Origin: Solirubrobacteraceae bacterium
GTDB lineage: Bacteria; Actinomycetota; Thermoleophilia; Solirubrobacterales; Solirubrobacteraceae
DNA length: 58,201 nt
Assembly: GCA_030447275.1 (NCBI GenBank)
Contig: JAUJPF010000024.1
Span: 1 to 58,201, forward strand
Direction: 5' to 3'
Positions 6,691 to 13,909 of this stretch are shown in pieces. The notes beneath the pieces were generated by a model, which did no database searches, was not told the origin of the DNA, and saw nothing but the letters and a program-made list of their open reading frames with translations. Each line of letters begins with the position of its first letter. Positions within the stretch are counted from its first letter, which is position 1. A program made the position numbers and the translations under genes.

Positions 6691-9156
6691 TCAAGCCGCT
6701 GCGCCGAGGTTCGCGAGCAGCCGCGCCGCGCCCGCGTGCCCGGGCTCGAGCTCGCGCGCCTCCTGCGCGAAGACGATCGCGTCCTCGTCGAGCCCGCGCG
6801 CCCACGCGACCTGCGCGAGGCCGATGAGGGCCGCGGCGTCGGCGCCGTCGTTCTCGCAGACGGCGATCCACTCGTCGGCCGCCGAGGCCAGGAAGCCACG
6901 GCGCAGGTAGACGGTGGCCAGGCGCTCGCGGCGCTCGCGCCACGGCACCGAGACGGTCTCGTAGCGCGAGGCGAGCAGCTCGAACGCCTCGAAGGCCTCG
7001 ACGCGCGCGAGCGCCTCGAGCATGACGAGCGCCGGGCCGGCCGCCTCGGGCGGCAGCGCGAGCGCGGGCTCCTCGCCCGCGAGGACCGCGTGCCAGGCCC
7101 CGAGCACCGCGCGCTCGGCGGCGTGCAGGCTCTCGATCGCCGGGTTGGCGAGGGCCGAGGCCGCGCGGTCGACGTGGCCGGCGGCGAGCGCGGCGAACGC
7201 CGCGGTCCGCGCCGCGGCGGGCGCCCAGGGGGAGTCCGCGCCGATGGTGGCGATCGCCTCGGTCGCGTCGTCGAAGCGGCCCTGGGACAGGAGGGCCTCG
7301 GCGAGCGCGAGCCGCGCCGGGGCGCTGCCCGGCTGGGCAGCGACGACCACGCGCAGCTCGCCCTCGGCCTCCACCGCGGCGCCCGCCTCGTGCAGGGCGA
7401 CGGCGAGCATGAAGCGCGCGCCGGGCGCGATGTCGGTGACGGCGGCGTGGACCTCGGCGACGACCTCGCCCGCGTCGGCCCCGCGGGCCAGGCGGACGGT
7501 GGCGTACGGCTCGACGACGCCGATGAACGTGGGGTGATCGACCAGGCAGCGGCGGACCTGCTCCTCCGCCTCGTCGAGCCGGCCGGTCGAGCGCAGCAGG
7601 TCGGCCAGCTCGAGCCGCGCGAGGTACGTGCCGCCGCCGACGGCGCCGGAGTAGTGCGTCGGGGCGTCGCCCAGCTCGAGGCAGCGGTGCAGGAGCGCCT
7701 CGGCCGTGGCGGCGTCGCCGCCCTGCCGCGCCGCGAGCGCCTGCTCGAGCACGACGTCGGTGAACTCGGGGAAGCGGTCGAGCGCGTCGGCCGCGACGGT
7801 GCGCAGCTCCTCCAGCAGCCCGCACGTGCGCAGCGCGCGCACGTAGCGGTTGGCCAGCGACGGAGCGAAGCCGACGCGGGCGACGTTGACCTCGACCGTC
7901 AGGCCCTCCCACGCGATGCGCAGCTCGGCGAGCGCGCCCTCGTGGTCGCCGGCGGCGGCCAGCTCGGAGCCCAGGTTGAAGTGCAGGAACGGCGAGTCGT
8001 CGCCCTCCGCCGCCTGGCGGCGCAGCAGCTCGATGTTGCGGCTCGACTTGCCCTTCGCGTCGCGGACGACGCCCAGGTAGCCGTAGTGCTCGACGCGCAC
8101 GTCGGAGACCGTGATGCGCTCGGGCAGGTAGCCAGGGAGCGCGCCCGCCCACTGCTCGTGGATGCGGCCGCTGAAGCGGTACTCGGGGCGGTTGCGGAAG
8201 AGACGCAGCGCGTTGAACGCGTTCGCGTGCCGGTCCTCCTCGTCGCCCACGTAGTTGGTCATGACGAGGTAGAACGCCTCGCGCCACGTGTGGCCCGCGA
8301 GCGCGCGCAGGCGCTCGCCCGCGCCGTCGACGAGGACCTCGTCGGCGTCGAGGTAGAGGATCCAGTCGCCGGTGGCCGCGTCGACCGAGACGTTGCGCGC
8401 CTCGGCGAAGTCGCCGGTCCACGCGTGGTGCAGGACGCGGGCGCCGTGCTCCTCCGCGATCTCGACGGTTCCGTCGGACGAGCCGGTGTCGACGACGACG
8501 ATCTCGTCGACGAACGGGGCGACGGCGCCGAGCGTGCGCCCGAGCATCGACTCCTCGTCCTTGACGATCATGCACAGGCTGATGCGCAGGCCGGTGGCCG
8601 GCTGCGCCCTGGCCGCGATCTTCTTCGCACGCGGCGCGAGCTGCTGCACGACGACGCGCAGCGCGGCGGGCAGGGCGATGTCGGCGAGGCCCTCGCGGCG
8701 GCGGCGCGCGATGCCCTCGAGGTTGCCGTCGAGGTGCGGCAGGCCCGGGTCGAGGCGGCGGGCGGCGAGGAAGAGCTGCTCGGCCGCGCCCAGCTCGCCC
8801 AGCTCGTACAGCGCGACACCGGCGTAGTTGAGCAGCAGCGGCTCGCGCGGGTCGGCGGCGAGCAGGTCGAGCGTCTCGCGCGCGACGGCGGCGAAGACGA
8901 GGCCCATCGCGGCGAGCTCCGTGCCGCCGGTGGCGAGGCCGGCCTCGATCAGGCTCTTGCGCGCCTGGTGGCGGCGGTGCGGATCCTCCACGGCGGCGGC
9001 CTCGGCGAACAGCGCGCGGTAGCCGGCCACGTCGCGGACGGCCAGGCAGGCCTCGGCGCGCGCGGTCAGGAGGCTCGCCGCCGGGGTGGCGGGAAGCGAG
9101 ACGGAGGGGGCGTTCGGCTCGGGGGAGGGAGTCGCGTCGCTCAGGCGGAGGGCCAT
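6691..9156 (-). CDS. family-2 glycosyltransferase with TPR-like repeats (candidate flagellin glycosyltransferase)
   Basis: The product is 821 residues when started at MALRLSD; this start lies about 40 bases downstream of a sigma-28 promoter, while a longer frame would run across it. Residues about 30-185 are helical and TPR-like. A GT-2 domain follows from about residue 190, with ISLCMIVKDEE, VVDTGSSDGT (223-230) and the metal-binding LDADE (about 269-273). The C-terminal 500 residues are Ala-rich helical repeats. The 'SUNS' type of GT-2 with TPRs often acts on protein substrates. Its place between flagellar units suggests flagellin or another axial protein as target; that is inference. Confidence 0.85.
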   Translation of the reverse strand: MALRLSDATPSPEPNAPSVSLPATPAASLLTARAEACLAVRDVAGYRALFAEAAAVEDPHRRHQARKSLIEAGLATGGTELAAMGLVFAAVARETLDLLAADPREPLLLNYAGVALYELGELGAAEQLFLAARRLDPGLPHLDGNLEGIARRRREGLADIALPAALRVVVQQLAPRAKKIAARAQPATGLRISLCMIVKDEESMLGRTLGAVAPFVDEIVVVDTGSSDGTVEIAEEHGARVLHHAWTGDFAEARNVSVDAATGDWILYLDADEVLVDGAGERLRALAGHTWREAFYLVMTNYVGDEEDRHANAFNALRLFRNRPEYRFSGRIHEQWAGALPGYLPERITVSDVRVEHYGYLGVVRDAKGKSSRNIELLRRQAAEGDDSPFLHFNLGSELAAAGDHEGALAELRIAWEGLTVEVNVARVGFAPSLANRYVRALRTCGLLEELRTVAADALDRFPEFTDVVLEQALAARQGGDAATAEALLHRCLELGDAPTHYSGAVGGGTYLARLELADLLRSTGRLDEAEEQVRRCLVDHPTFIGVVEPYATVRLARGADAGEVVAEVHAAVTDIAPGARFMLAVALHEAGAAVEAEGELRVVVAAQPGSAPARLALAEALLSQGRFDDATEAIATIGADSPWAPAAARTAAFAALAAGHVDRAASALANPAIESLHAAERAVLGAWHAVLAGEEPALALPPEAAGPALVMLEALARVEAFEAFELLASRYETVSVPWRERRERLATVYLRRGFLASAADEWIAVCENDGADAAALIGLAQVAWARGLDEDAIVFAQEARELEPGHAGAARLLANLGAAA

Positions 9157-9205
9157 GAGGGGGAGGGCCTTTCGCTGCAGGGGGAAAACGGGACCTACGG
9201 CCGCG

Positions 9206-9232
9206 TGATCGGCCTCGCGGAGCCGATCTTGA
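9206..9232 (-). promoter_or_regulatory. sigma-28 type promoter for the TPR-glycosyltransferase
   Basis: The minus strand reads TCAA, 15 bases, GCCGATCA, matching seven of eight bases of the -10 consensus GCCGATAA. The predicted start is about 40 bases before the chosen ATG at 9156. It lies in the divergent gap with the sigma-factor gene; I see no equally good site facing the sigma factor. Confidence 0.72.
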
Positions 9233-9383
9233 GGGCTCCGAGGGCATCCCCAGAAGTGGGGAGGCGACGGCTGGACGCATCGCTTCCTCAAGACCCGAAA
9301 TGCGGGGATGCGGAGGTGGACGTCGGGCTCCGATACCTCAACCCGTCCCCCCGTCCGTCCCCCTCGCCCCCAAGGAGTACCCC

Positions 9384-10195
9384 GTGACCGCCCCGACCGC
9401 CGCCCGGCGCCGCCTCTCCCCCGAGGACACCCTCGCGCTCTGGCAGCAGTACCGCGACACGAACGACCCCGGCGTCCGGGATCGGCTCATCCTCACCTTC
9501 GCCCCGCTCGTGAAGTACATCGTCTACAAGAAGGTCCGCGAGATGCCGGCGCGGTGCGAGGTCGAGGACTTCATCTCCTGCGGGCTCGAGGCGCTCATCC
9601 AGTCGATCGACCGCTACGACCCGGCCAAGGGCGCGACGCTCGAGCAGTACGCGTGGACCCGCATCCACGGCGCCGTGCTCGACGAGCTGCGCCGCCAGGA
9701 CTGGGCCCCGCGCTCGATCCGCCGCTGGGAGCGCGACGTCGAGAAGGCCGTCGAGGAGTTCACCGCGCTGCACCGTCGCCGCCCCACGCGCACGGAGCTG
9801 GCCGACGCCCTCGGCACCACCGTCGCCGAGTCGCGCCGCCGCCAGGACGAGATCCAGCAGTCGGACATGACCTCGCTCAACACGCTCGTCCTCTCCGACG
9901 ACGAGACGACGATCGAGCGCATCGACACGCTCGCCTCCACCGACGTCCGCGTCGACCCCGAGCACGCGACGGCGACGATCGAGGCCAAGGAGAAGTTCCG
10001 CGAGGCCTTCGCCGAGCTCCCCCAGCGCGAGCGCGAGATCGCCGTGCTGCTCTACGTCAGAACCTCACGCTCGCCGAGATCGGCGAGATCATGGGCGTCA
10101 GCGAGAGCCGCGTCTGCCAGATCCACGGGCAGATGAAGAAGACGCTGCGCAAGGCGCTCGACTCGGACGCCGCGCTCTTTCAGCTCGTCGCGTAG
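9384..10195 (+). CDS. fliA: RNA polymerase sigma factor of the FliA/WhiG (sigma-28) family; one-base frameshift
   Basis: Translation should start at GTG 9384, six bases after AAGGAG. Region 2 is clear (LVKYIVYKKVREMPARCEVE, then GLEALIQSIDRYDP and GAVLDELRRQDWAPRS), followed by region 3 (ADALGTT) and region 4 ending SESRVCQIHGQMKKTLRKAL. At about 10059 one base is missing: adding an A to GTCAGAACC restores LLYVKNLTLAEIGEIMGVS. The corrected protein is about 270 residues, normal for the family. It should read the five TMAA-N15-CCGAY promoters in this block. The shift may be a sequencing error or a real loss; fliC shows a similar one. Confidence 0.92.
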
Positions 10196-10220
10196 GGACT
10201 CCACACCGGACGGACTCCGA

Positions 10221-10246
10221 CGAAGCGGCGCGCGAGGGCCGCTTCG
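10221..10246. terminator. hairpin after the sigma-factor gene
   Basis: A perfect nine-base-pair stem (CGAAGCGGC with GCCGCTTCG) encloses an eight-base loop, 25 bases after the sigma-factor stop codon. There is no T-run, as is common in high-GC actinobacteria. Confidence 0.6.
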
Positions 10247-10264
10247 CCCCTAGTCTCGCAGCGA

Positions 10265-10660
10265 GTGCAGCGATGGGAGTCGACGATCGGCGCGGGAACC
10301 CTGCTCGAGGTCAGCTTCGACCACGCTCGGGCCGACCCGCCGCAGGCGCTGGTCCTCGAGGTCGATCGAGGGCGCCTCGCGTGGGACGAGCAGGGCGAGG
10401 AGGGCCGGTCGATCCGCATCTGGGCTGACCGGTACGACACCGTCGTCCTGCGCCTGACCGGCCGGTTCACCAAGGTCTCGTTGATCGCGTGGCACGCGTG
10501 GCTCGAGCACGACGAGCTGGACGGCGAGGTCGTGCGCCGCGGCGAGCGCATGCTCGCCGAGGACGACGCGGGCACGACCGTCCTGCGCTGCGGCGACCGC
10601 GACCTGGTCGCGCGGGTGGCGCTGCGTCAGCGGGCGCGCGTGCGCGCGTCGAGCGAGTAG
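10265..10660 (+). CDS. hypothetical protein between the sigma factor and the FlhB-like gene
   Basis: I do not recognise this 131-residue protein. It starts at GTG 10265 with no clear ribosome site. Codon third positions are strongly G/C throughout, unlike the shadow frames, which supports real coding. The protein is acidic to neutral with a beta-rich, PilZ-sized middle (LVLEVDRGRLAWDEQ, YDTVVLRLTGRFTKVSL) and no signal peptide or membrane segment. It overlaps the end of the converging FlhB-like gene by 34 bases. Position suggests a flagellar or motility link, but no function can be assigned. Confidence 0.65.
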   Translation: MQRWESTIGAGTLLEVSFDHARADPPQALVLEVDRGRLAWDEQGEEGRSIRIWADRYDTVVLRLTGRFTKVSLIAWHAWLEHDELDGEVVRRGERMLAEDDAGTTVLRCGDRDLVARVALRQRARVRASSE

Positions 10661-10911
10661 GCCCAGACCAGCGCCTCGGCGATCGCCGCGTAGAGCTCCG
10701 GCGGGACGTCGAGGTCGAGCTGGAGGCGCGCGAGCGCGTCGGCCAGCGCCGCGTCCTCGCGCACCGGGACGCCGGCGTCGCGGGCCAGTGCGAGGATCCG
10801 GTCGGCGACGTGGCCGGCGCCGGCGGCGACGACCTTCGGCGCCCCGCCGGAGTCGCGGTCGTAGCGCAGGGCGGCCGCGCGCTTGGGGCGCTCGTCGTCA
10901 GGCGCGGACAT
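10627..10911 (-). CDS. FlhB C-terminal-domain homologue (YlqH/FlhX type)
   Basis: The 94-residue product resembles only the cytoplasmic C-terminal domain of FlhB: AALRYDRDSGGAPKVVAAG, then ILALARDAGVPVREDAALADAL and VPPELYAAIAEALVW. The N-P-T-H autocleavage motif is absent, as in free-standing FlhB-like proteins. These small proteins can replace the FlhB C-terminal domain in some bacteria and are encoded after a FliK-like gene (ylqG-ylqH in bacilli), exactly as here. Its start overlaps the FliK-like gene by 14 bases. Confidence 0.85.
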   Translation of the reverse strand: MSAPDDERPKRAAALRYDRDSGGAPKVVAAGAGHVADRILALARDAGVPVREDAALADALARLQLDLDVPPELYAAIAEALVWAYSLDARTRAR

Positions 10912-11479
10912 CGACTCCCCGCTCCTCGACGCGGACGGTCGCGGCGCGGTGCGTGGCCTGCGCCAGCCCGTCGCGGAGATCGTTCGCGGCCGAACGAGCG
11001 ACCTCCGCGGCGCCGGGCGCGACGCGCACCGTCGCGGCGGCGGCGTCAGGCGCGAGGTCGATGAGGACGTCGATCCGCCCCAGCGCGGGCGAGTCGAAGC
11101 GCAGCGCGACCGAGCGCCGCTCGGCCTCGCGCGGGAGCGTCTGGGCCTCGGGCGGGTCGGGCTCGACGCGCAGGCGCGCGCCGCCGGGCAGCGCGAGGCC
11201 GACGGTGGGCGGGGCCGCGTCCGGGCTGCCCGGCGGGACGACCTGGAGCGCGATCCGCTCGGGGCCGGCCTCGGTGACCCGCAGCCGGACCGCCGTCCCC
11301 GCCGCCAGCTCGGGAGGGAGCTGCGCCGTCACGCGCGCGCCGCCCAGCAGCAGCGTCCCGCGCGGGCCCTCGCGGTCGAGCACCCGCGCGGCGAGGACGA
11401 TCCCCGGCCGCAGCGTGGTGTCGGCGAACAGGCCGCGGAGCAGGACGAGGTCGACGATCGGGCCGGCCACGCTCAACAT
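10898..11479 (-). CDS. FliK-like/YlqG-type flagellar hook-length related protein
   Basis: The product is 193 residues from ATG 11479; an extension to a TTG at 11500 is possible. The N-terminal half is a compact domain (TLLLGGARVTAQLPPELAAG, TAVRLRVTEAGPERI). The C-terminal part (VALRFDSPALGRIDVLIDLA) matches the FliK C-terminal pattern 'l.p..LG.v.v.l....g.v.v'. It is adjacent to the FlhB-C homologue, which also supports the call. Its start region overlaps the divergent sigma-28 promoter of flgF/G. Confidence 0.7.
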   Translation of the reverse strand: MLSVAGPIVDLVLLRGLFADTTLRPGIVLAARVLDREGPRGTLLLGGARVTAQLPPELAAGTAVRLRVTEAGPERIALQVVPPGSPDAAPPTVGLALPGGARLRVEPDPPEAQTLPREAERRSVALRFDSPALGRIDVLIDLAPDAAAATVRVAPGAAEVARSAANDLRDGLAQATHRAATVRVEERGVDVRA

Positions 11480-11499
11480 CCTCGCGCACCGGCCGACCA
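11473..11499 (+). promoter_or_regulatory. sigma-28 type promoter for the first flgF/G gene
   Basis: The sequence is TCAA, 15 bases, GCCGACCA. Spacing is exact and the -10 keeps GCCGA and the final A. The start site would be about 11506, only three bases before the ATG at 11509, so the mRNA may be nearly leaderless. Confidence 0.65.
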
Positions 11500-11508
11500 A
11501 AGGCCCGT

Positions 11509-12192
11509 ATGGAGCGTGGTCTCTACATCGCCGCCTCGGGGATGCTCTCCGAGATGCAGCGGCAGGATCTCATCGCCAACGACCTGGCGAATGCGTCCAC
11601 CCCCGGCTACAAGGCCGATCGCACGGCGCAGCACTCGTTCTCCGAGCTGCTGCTCGCCAACCGCCAGACCGGCGCGAGCATCGGCTCGCTCGGCACCGGC
11701 GTCTCCATCGCCCGCCAGGTCACGGACCTCGCACCGCAGCCGGTGCGCGAGACCGGCGAGCCGCTCGACTTCGCGATCATGGGCGAGGGCTTCTTCGGCG
11801 TCCAGACGCAGGAGGGCCTGCGCTACACCCGCAACGGCCGCTTCATGGCCGACGGCGCGGGCCGCCTGACCGACCAGCTCGGAAACCCGATCGTCGGCCG
11901 CGGCGGCGCCCAGGTCACCGTGGGCGCCGACGGCACCGTCGACCCGGGCCAGCTCGGCGTCTTCGCCGTGCAGAACGCCCGCAAGGTGGGCGAGGGCCTG
12001 TTCAGCGGCAACGCCGCCGGCCAGGCGGAGGCCTCGGTGCGCTCCGGCGCGCTCGAGAGCTCGGGCGTCGACGCCGCCCGCACGATGGTCGACATGATCG
12101 CGTCGCTGCGCGCGTTCGAGGCCGGCCAGCGCGTCATCACCACGATCGACTCGACGCTGCAGAAGGCAGCGAACGACGTCGGTCGGGTGTGA
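11509..12192 (+). CDS. flgF: flagellar rod protein FlgF/FlgG family (first copy)
   Basis: This 227-residue axial protein begins MERGLYIAASGMLSEMQRQD with the NDLANASTPGYKAD signature and ends with the matching helix (ARTMVDMIASLRAFEAGQRV). The central segment GEPLDFAIMGEGFFGVQTQE with YTRNGRF is typical of FlgF/FlgG. Being shorter and upstream of a clearer FlgG, it most likely takes the FlgF (FlhO-like) role in the rod. No Shine-Dalgarno sequence is seen, in line with a very short leader. Confidence 0.88.
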   Translation: MERGLYIAASGMLSEMQRQDLIANDLANASTPGYKADRTAQHSFSELLLANRQTGASIGSLGTGVSIARQVTDLAPQPVRETGEPLDFAIMGEGFFGVQTQEGLRYTRNGRFMADGAGRLTDQLGNPIVGRGGAQVTVGADGTVDPGQLGVFAVQNARKVGEGLFSGNAAGQAEASVRSGALESSGVDAARTMVDMIASLRAFEAGQRVITTIDSTLQKAANDVGRV

Positions 12193-12253
12193 GAAGTCCC
12201 CCTGCAGGCATCCGGCCCGCAGTTCTGAGACGGCCGGCGCCGTCCGGGCGCCG
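12191..12253 (+). repeat. double-hairpin repeat, copy A
   Basis: Two hairpins follow the first flgF/G stop codon. The first (12202-12222) has loop ATCCG between arms CTGCAGGC and GCCCGCAG. The second (12235-12253) has loop GTCCG between arms CGGCGCC and GGCGCCG. The same arrangement occurs at 20011-20075 and, inverted, at 17671-17718, with long stretches of identity. It may act as a terminator. Confidence 0.7.
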
Positions 12254-12278
12254 TTGACCGGCGCTTCGCGCCTCCCGC

Positions 12279-12305
12279 TCAAGTTGCGACCGCCCCGGCC
12301 GACTA
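12279..12305 (+). promoter_or_regulatory. sigma-28 type promoter for flgG-flgJ-flgN-flgK-flgL-fliW-csrA
   Basis: The sequence is TCAA, 15 bases, GCCGACTA, and TCAAGTT also resembles the extended -35 TAAAGTTT. The start would lie near 12312, giving a leader of about 65 bases to the GTG at 12379. Confidence 0.7.
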
Positions 12306-12378
12306 CCCCGGCCGAGAAAGAACGCCCATGGCTGGACCGCCCCCTTGGCGGAGGCCAGGGCTCCCCCCCAGGAGACCC

Positions 12379-13101
12379 GTGCTCGAAGGCATGTATACGG
12401 CTGCCGCCGGAATGGCGGCACAGCAGCAGCGGCTCGCCGCTGTGTCGAACGACCTCGCGAACGTCAACACGACGGGCTACAAGCGCGTCCGCGTCGCGTT
12501 CCGCGACCTCGTCTACACGCCGGCCGGCCCCGGCACGTCGCCGGGCGTCATCGAGGGCGCGGGCGCTGCCGCCACCAGCGTCGGGCGCGGCGCGGCCCAG
12601 GGCGCGCTCAAGCGCACCGACCGCCAGCTCGACGTCGCGCTGACCGGCCCCGGCTTCATCCGGGCCCGCGGCGAGGGCGGCGACGTCCTCACCCGCGACG
12701 GCGCGCTCCTCGTCGACGCCGCCGGGCGGCTGCGCACGAGCAGCGGCCACCTCACCGGCGTGACGGTCCCGCGCGGCACCAACGAGTCCGACATCCGCAT
12801 CTCCGGCGACGGCCGCGTCTCGACCGGCACCCGCGTGGTCGGCCGGCTCGACCTCGTCGTGGTCCGCGCGACCGACGGCCTCAAGCCGAACGGCGACAAC
12901 ACCTACTCGCTCACCGCCGCGAGCGGTCCGGCGACCGCCGCCGGCGTCCGCCTCGAGCAGGGCGCGCTGGAGGCCTCGAACGTCGACATCGCCGACGCGA
13001 TGGCGGACATGATCGAGGCGCAGCGCTCCTTCGAGCTGGCGTCGCGGGCGATCCGCATGCAGGACCAGCTGATGGAGATCGCGAACGGGGTCAAGCGATG
13101 A
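12379..13101 (+). CDS. flgG: flagellar distal rod protein FlgG
   Basis: Translation is placed at GTG 12379 (VLEGMYTAAAGMAAQQQRL) because CAGGAGA lies seven bases upstream; the longer frame from 12328 adds an unrelated leader. The 240-residue protein has the axial signature VSNDLANVNTTGYKRVRVAF and the closing helix MADMIEAQRSFELASRAIRM. FlgG forms the distal rod. It is the first of a chain of overlapping genes reaching csrA. Confidence 0.93.
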   Translation: MLEGMYTAAAGMAAQQQRLAAVSNDLANVNTTGYKRVRVAFRDLVYTPAGPGTSPGVIEGAGAAATSVGRGAAQGALKRTDRQLDVALTGPGFIRARGEGGDVLTRDGALLVDAAGRLRTSSGHLTGVTVPRGTNESDIRISGDGRVSTGTRVVGRLDLVVVRATDGLKPNGDNTYSLTAASGPATAAGVRLEQGALEASNVDIADAMADMIEAQRSFELASRAIRMQDQLMEIANGVKR

Positions 13102-13364
13102 GCGTCGCCCCCGTCGGCGGCGCCATGCCGCTGCCCCCCGGCACCCCCGCCCGCACCGACGCCGAGCGCGCCGGCCTGGCCTTCGAGCGCATGCTCCTCG
13201 TCCAGCTCACCCAGCAGCTCGCGAAGACCGCCGAGCCCGAGGGCGAGGCGTCGAGCGCCGCCAGCCAGGCGTACCGCGACCTGCTCCCGGGCGCGCTGGC
13301 CGACGCGATGGTCGCCAACGGCGGCATCGGCCTCGCCCAGCACCTCGCGGCGGAGGAGGCGTGA
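13098..13364 (+). CDS. FlgJ-like rod-binding protein (N-terminal domain only)
   Basis: This 88-residue protein corresponds to the rod-assembly domain of FlgJ, with AGLAFERMLLVQLTQQLAKT and the C-terminal YRDLLPGALADAMVANGGIG that match the 'fE.mfl..mlk.mr' and 'l...la..la..ggiGla' pattern. The muramidase domain of proteobacterial FlgJ is missing, as is usual in Gram-positives. The start overlaps the flgG stop codon (ATGA). Confidence 0.82.
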   Translation: MSVAPVGGAMPLPPGTPARTDAERAGLAFERMLLVQLTQQLAKTAEPEGEASSAASQAYRDLLPGALADAMVANGGIGLAQHLAAEEA

Positions 13365-13909
13365 CCGCCGTGCAGTCCACCCTCGTCCAGGCCCCGCCGT
13401 CCGACCTCGGCACCGCGGTGCTCGGCCACCTCGCCGATCAGCTCGGCTCGGCCCGCACGCTGCTCGACGCCGTCCTGCGCCAGGGCGCCGCGACGCGCCG
13501 CCAGGACGTCGAGGACGTCCTCGGCTGCCTCGCCGACATCCAGGGCGAGATGGAGCGCCGCGGCCGGCTCGAGGCCGAGCGCGCGCAGCTCCTCATCCGC
13601 GCCGCCGCGCTGCTCGGCCGCCACCCGCACGAGGTCACGCTCGACGCGCTCACGTCGCTCATGGAGCCGGCCGACGGCCAGCTCGCCCGCGAGCGCTCCG
13701 CCGAGCTCCGCGGCCTGCTCGACGAGGTCCAGCGCGAGCACGTCGTCAACCGGGCGCTCATGCGGCAGGAGCTTGCCTTCCTCGACCACCTCGTCCGCCT
13801 CGTCGGCGCCGAGGACGAGCCCGGCTACCGCCCGCCGGGCGAGCTGCACGGCGGCGGCCACCGCCCGTCGGTCTCCTCCGGCCACCGCGTCCTGGACCTC
13901 CAGGCATGA
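13361..13909 (+). CDS. flgN: FlgN-like flagellar chaperone
   Basis: The 182-residue product is strongly helical and lies just before flgK and flgL, the two clients of FlgN. The pattern LLDAVLRQGAATRRQDVEDV followed by ERRGRLEAERAQLL is similar to the FlgN helix bundle. The start is a GTG overlapping the previous stop codon (GTGA). The tail from about residue 155 is disordered. Confidence 0.75.
   Translation: MTAVQSTLVQAPPSDLGTAVLGHLADQLGSARTLLDAVLRQGAATRRQDVEDVLGCLADIQGEMERRGRLEAERAQLLIRAAALLGRHPHEVTLDALTSLMEPADGQLARERSAELRGLLDEVQREHVVNRALMRQELAFLDHLVRLVGAEDEPGYRPPGELHGGGHRPSVSSGHRVLDLQA

Noticed and set aside
9222..9229. A second, rightward sigma-28 site (GCCGATCT) facing the sigma-factor gene
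   Set aside because: The four bases 15 positions upstream are not TMAA, so only the -10-like part matches.
6538..9387. 949-codon rightward open frame opposite the glycosyltransferase
   Set aside because: The opposite strand has clear GT-2 motifs and a sigma-28 promoter; this frame has neither motif nor start signal.
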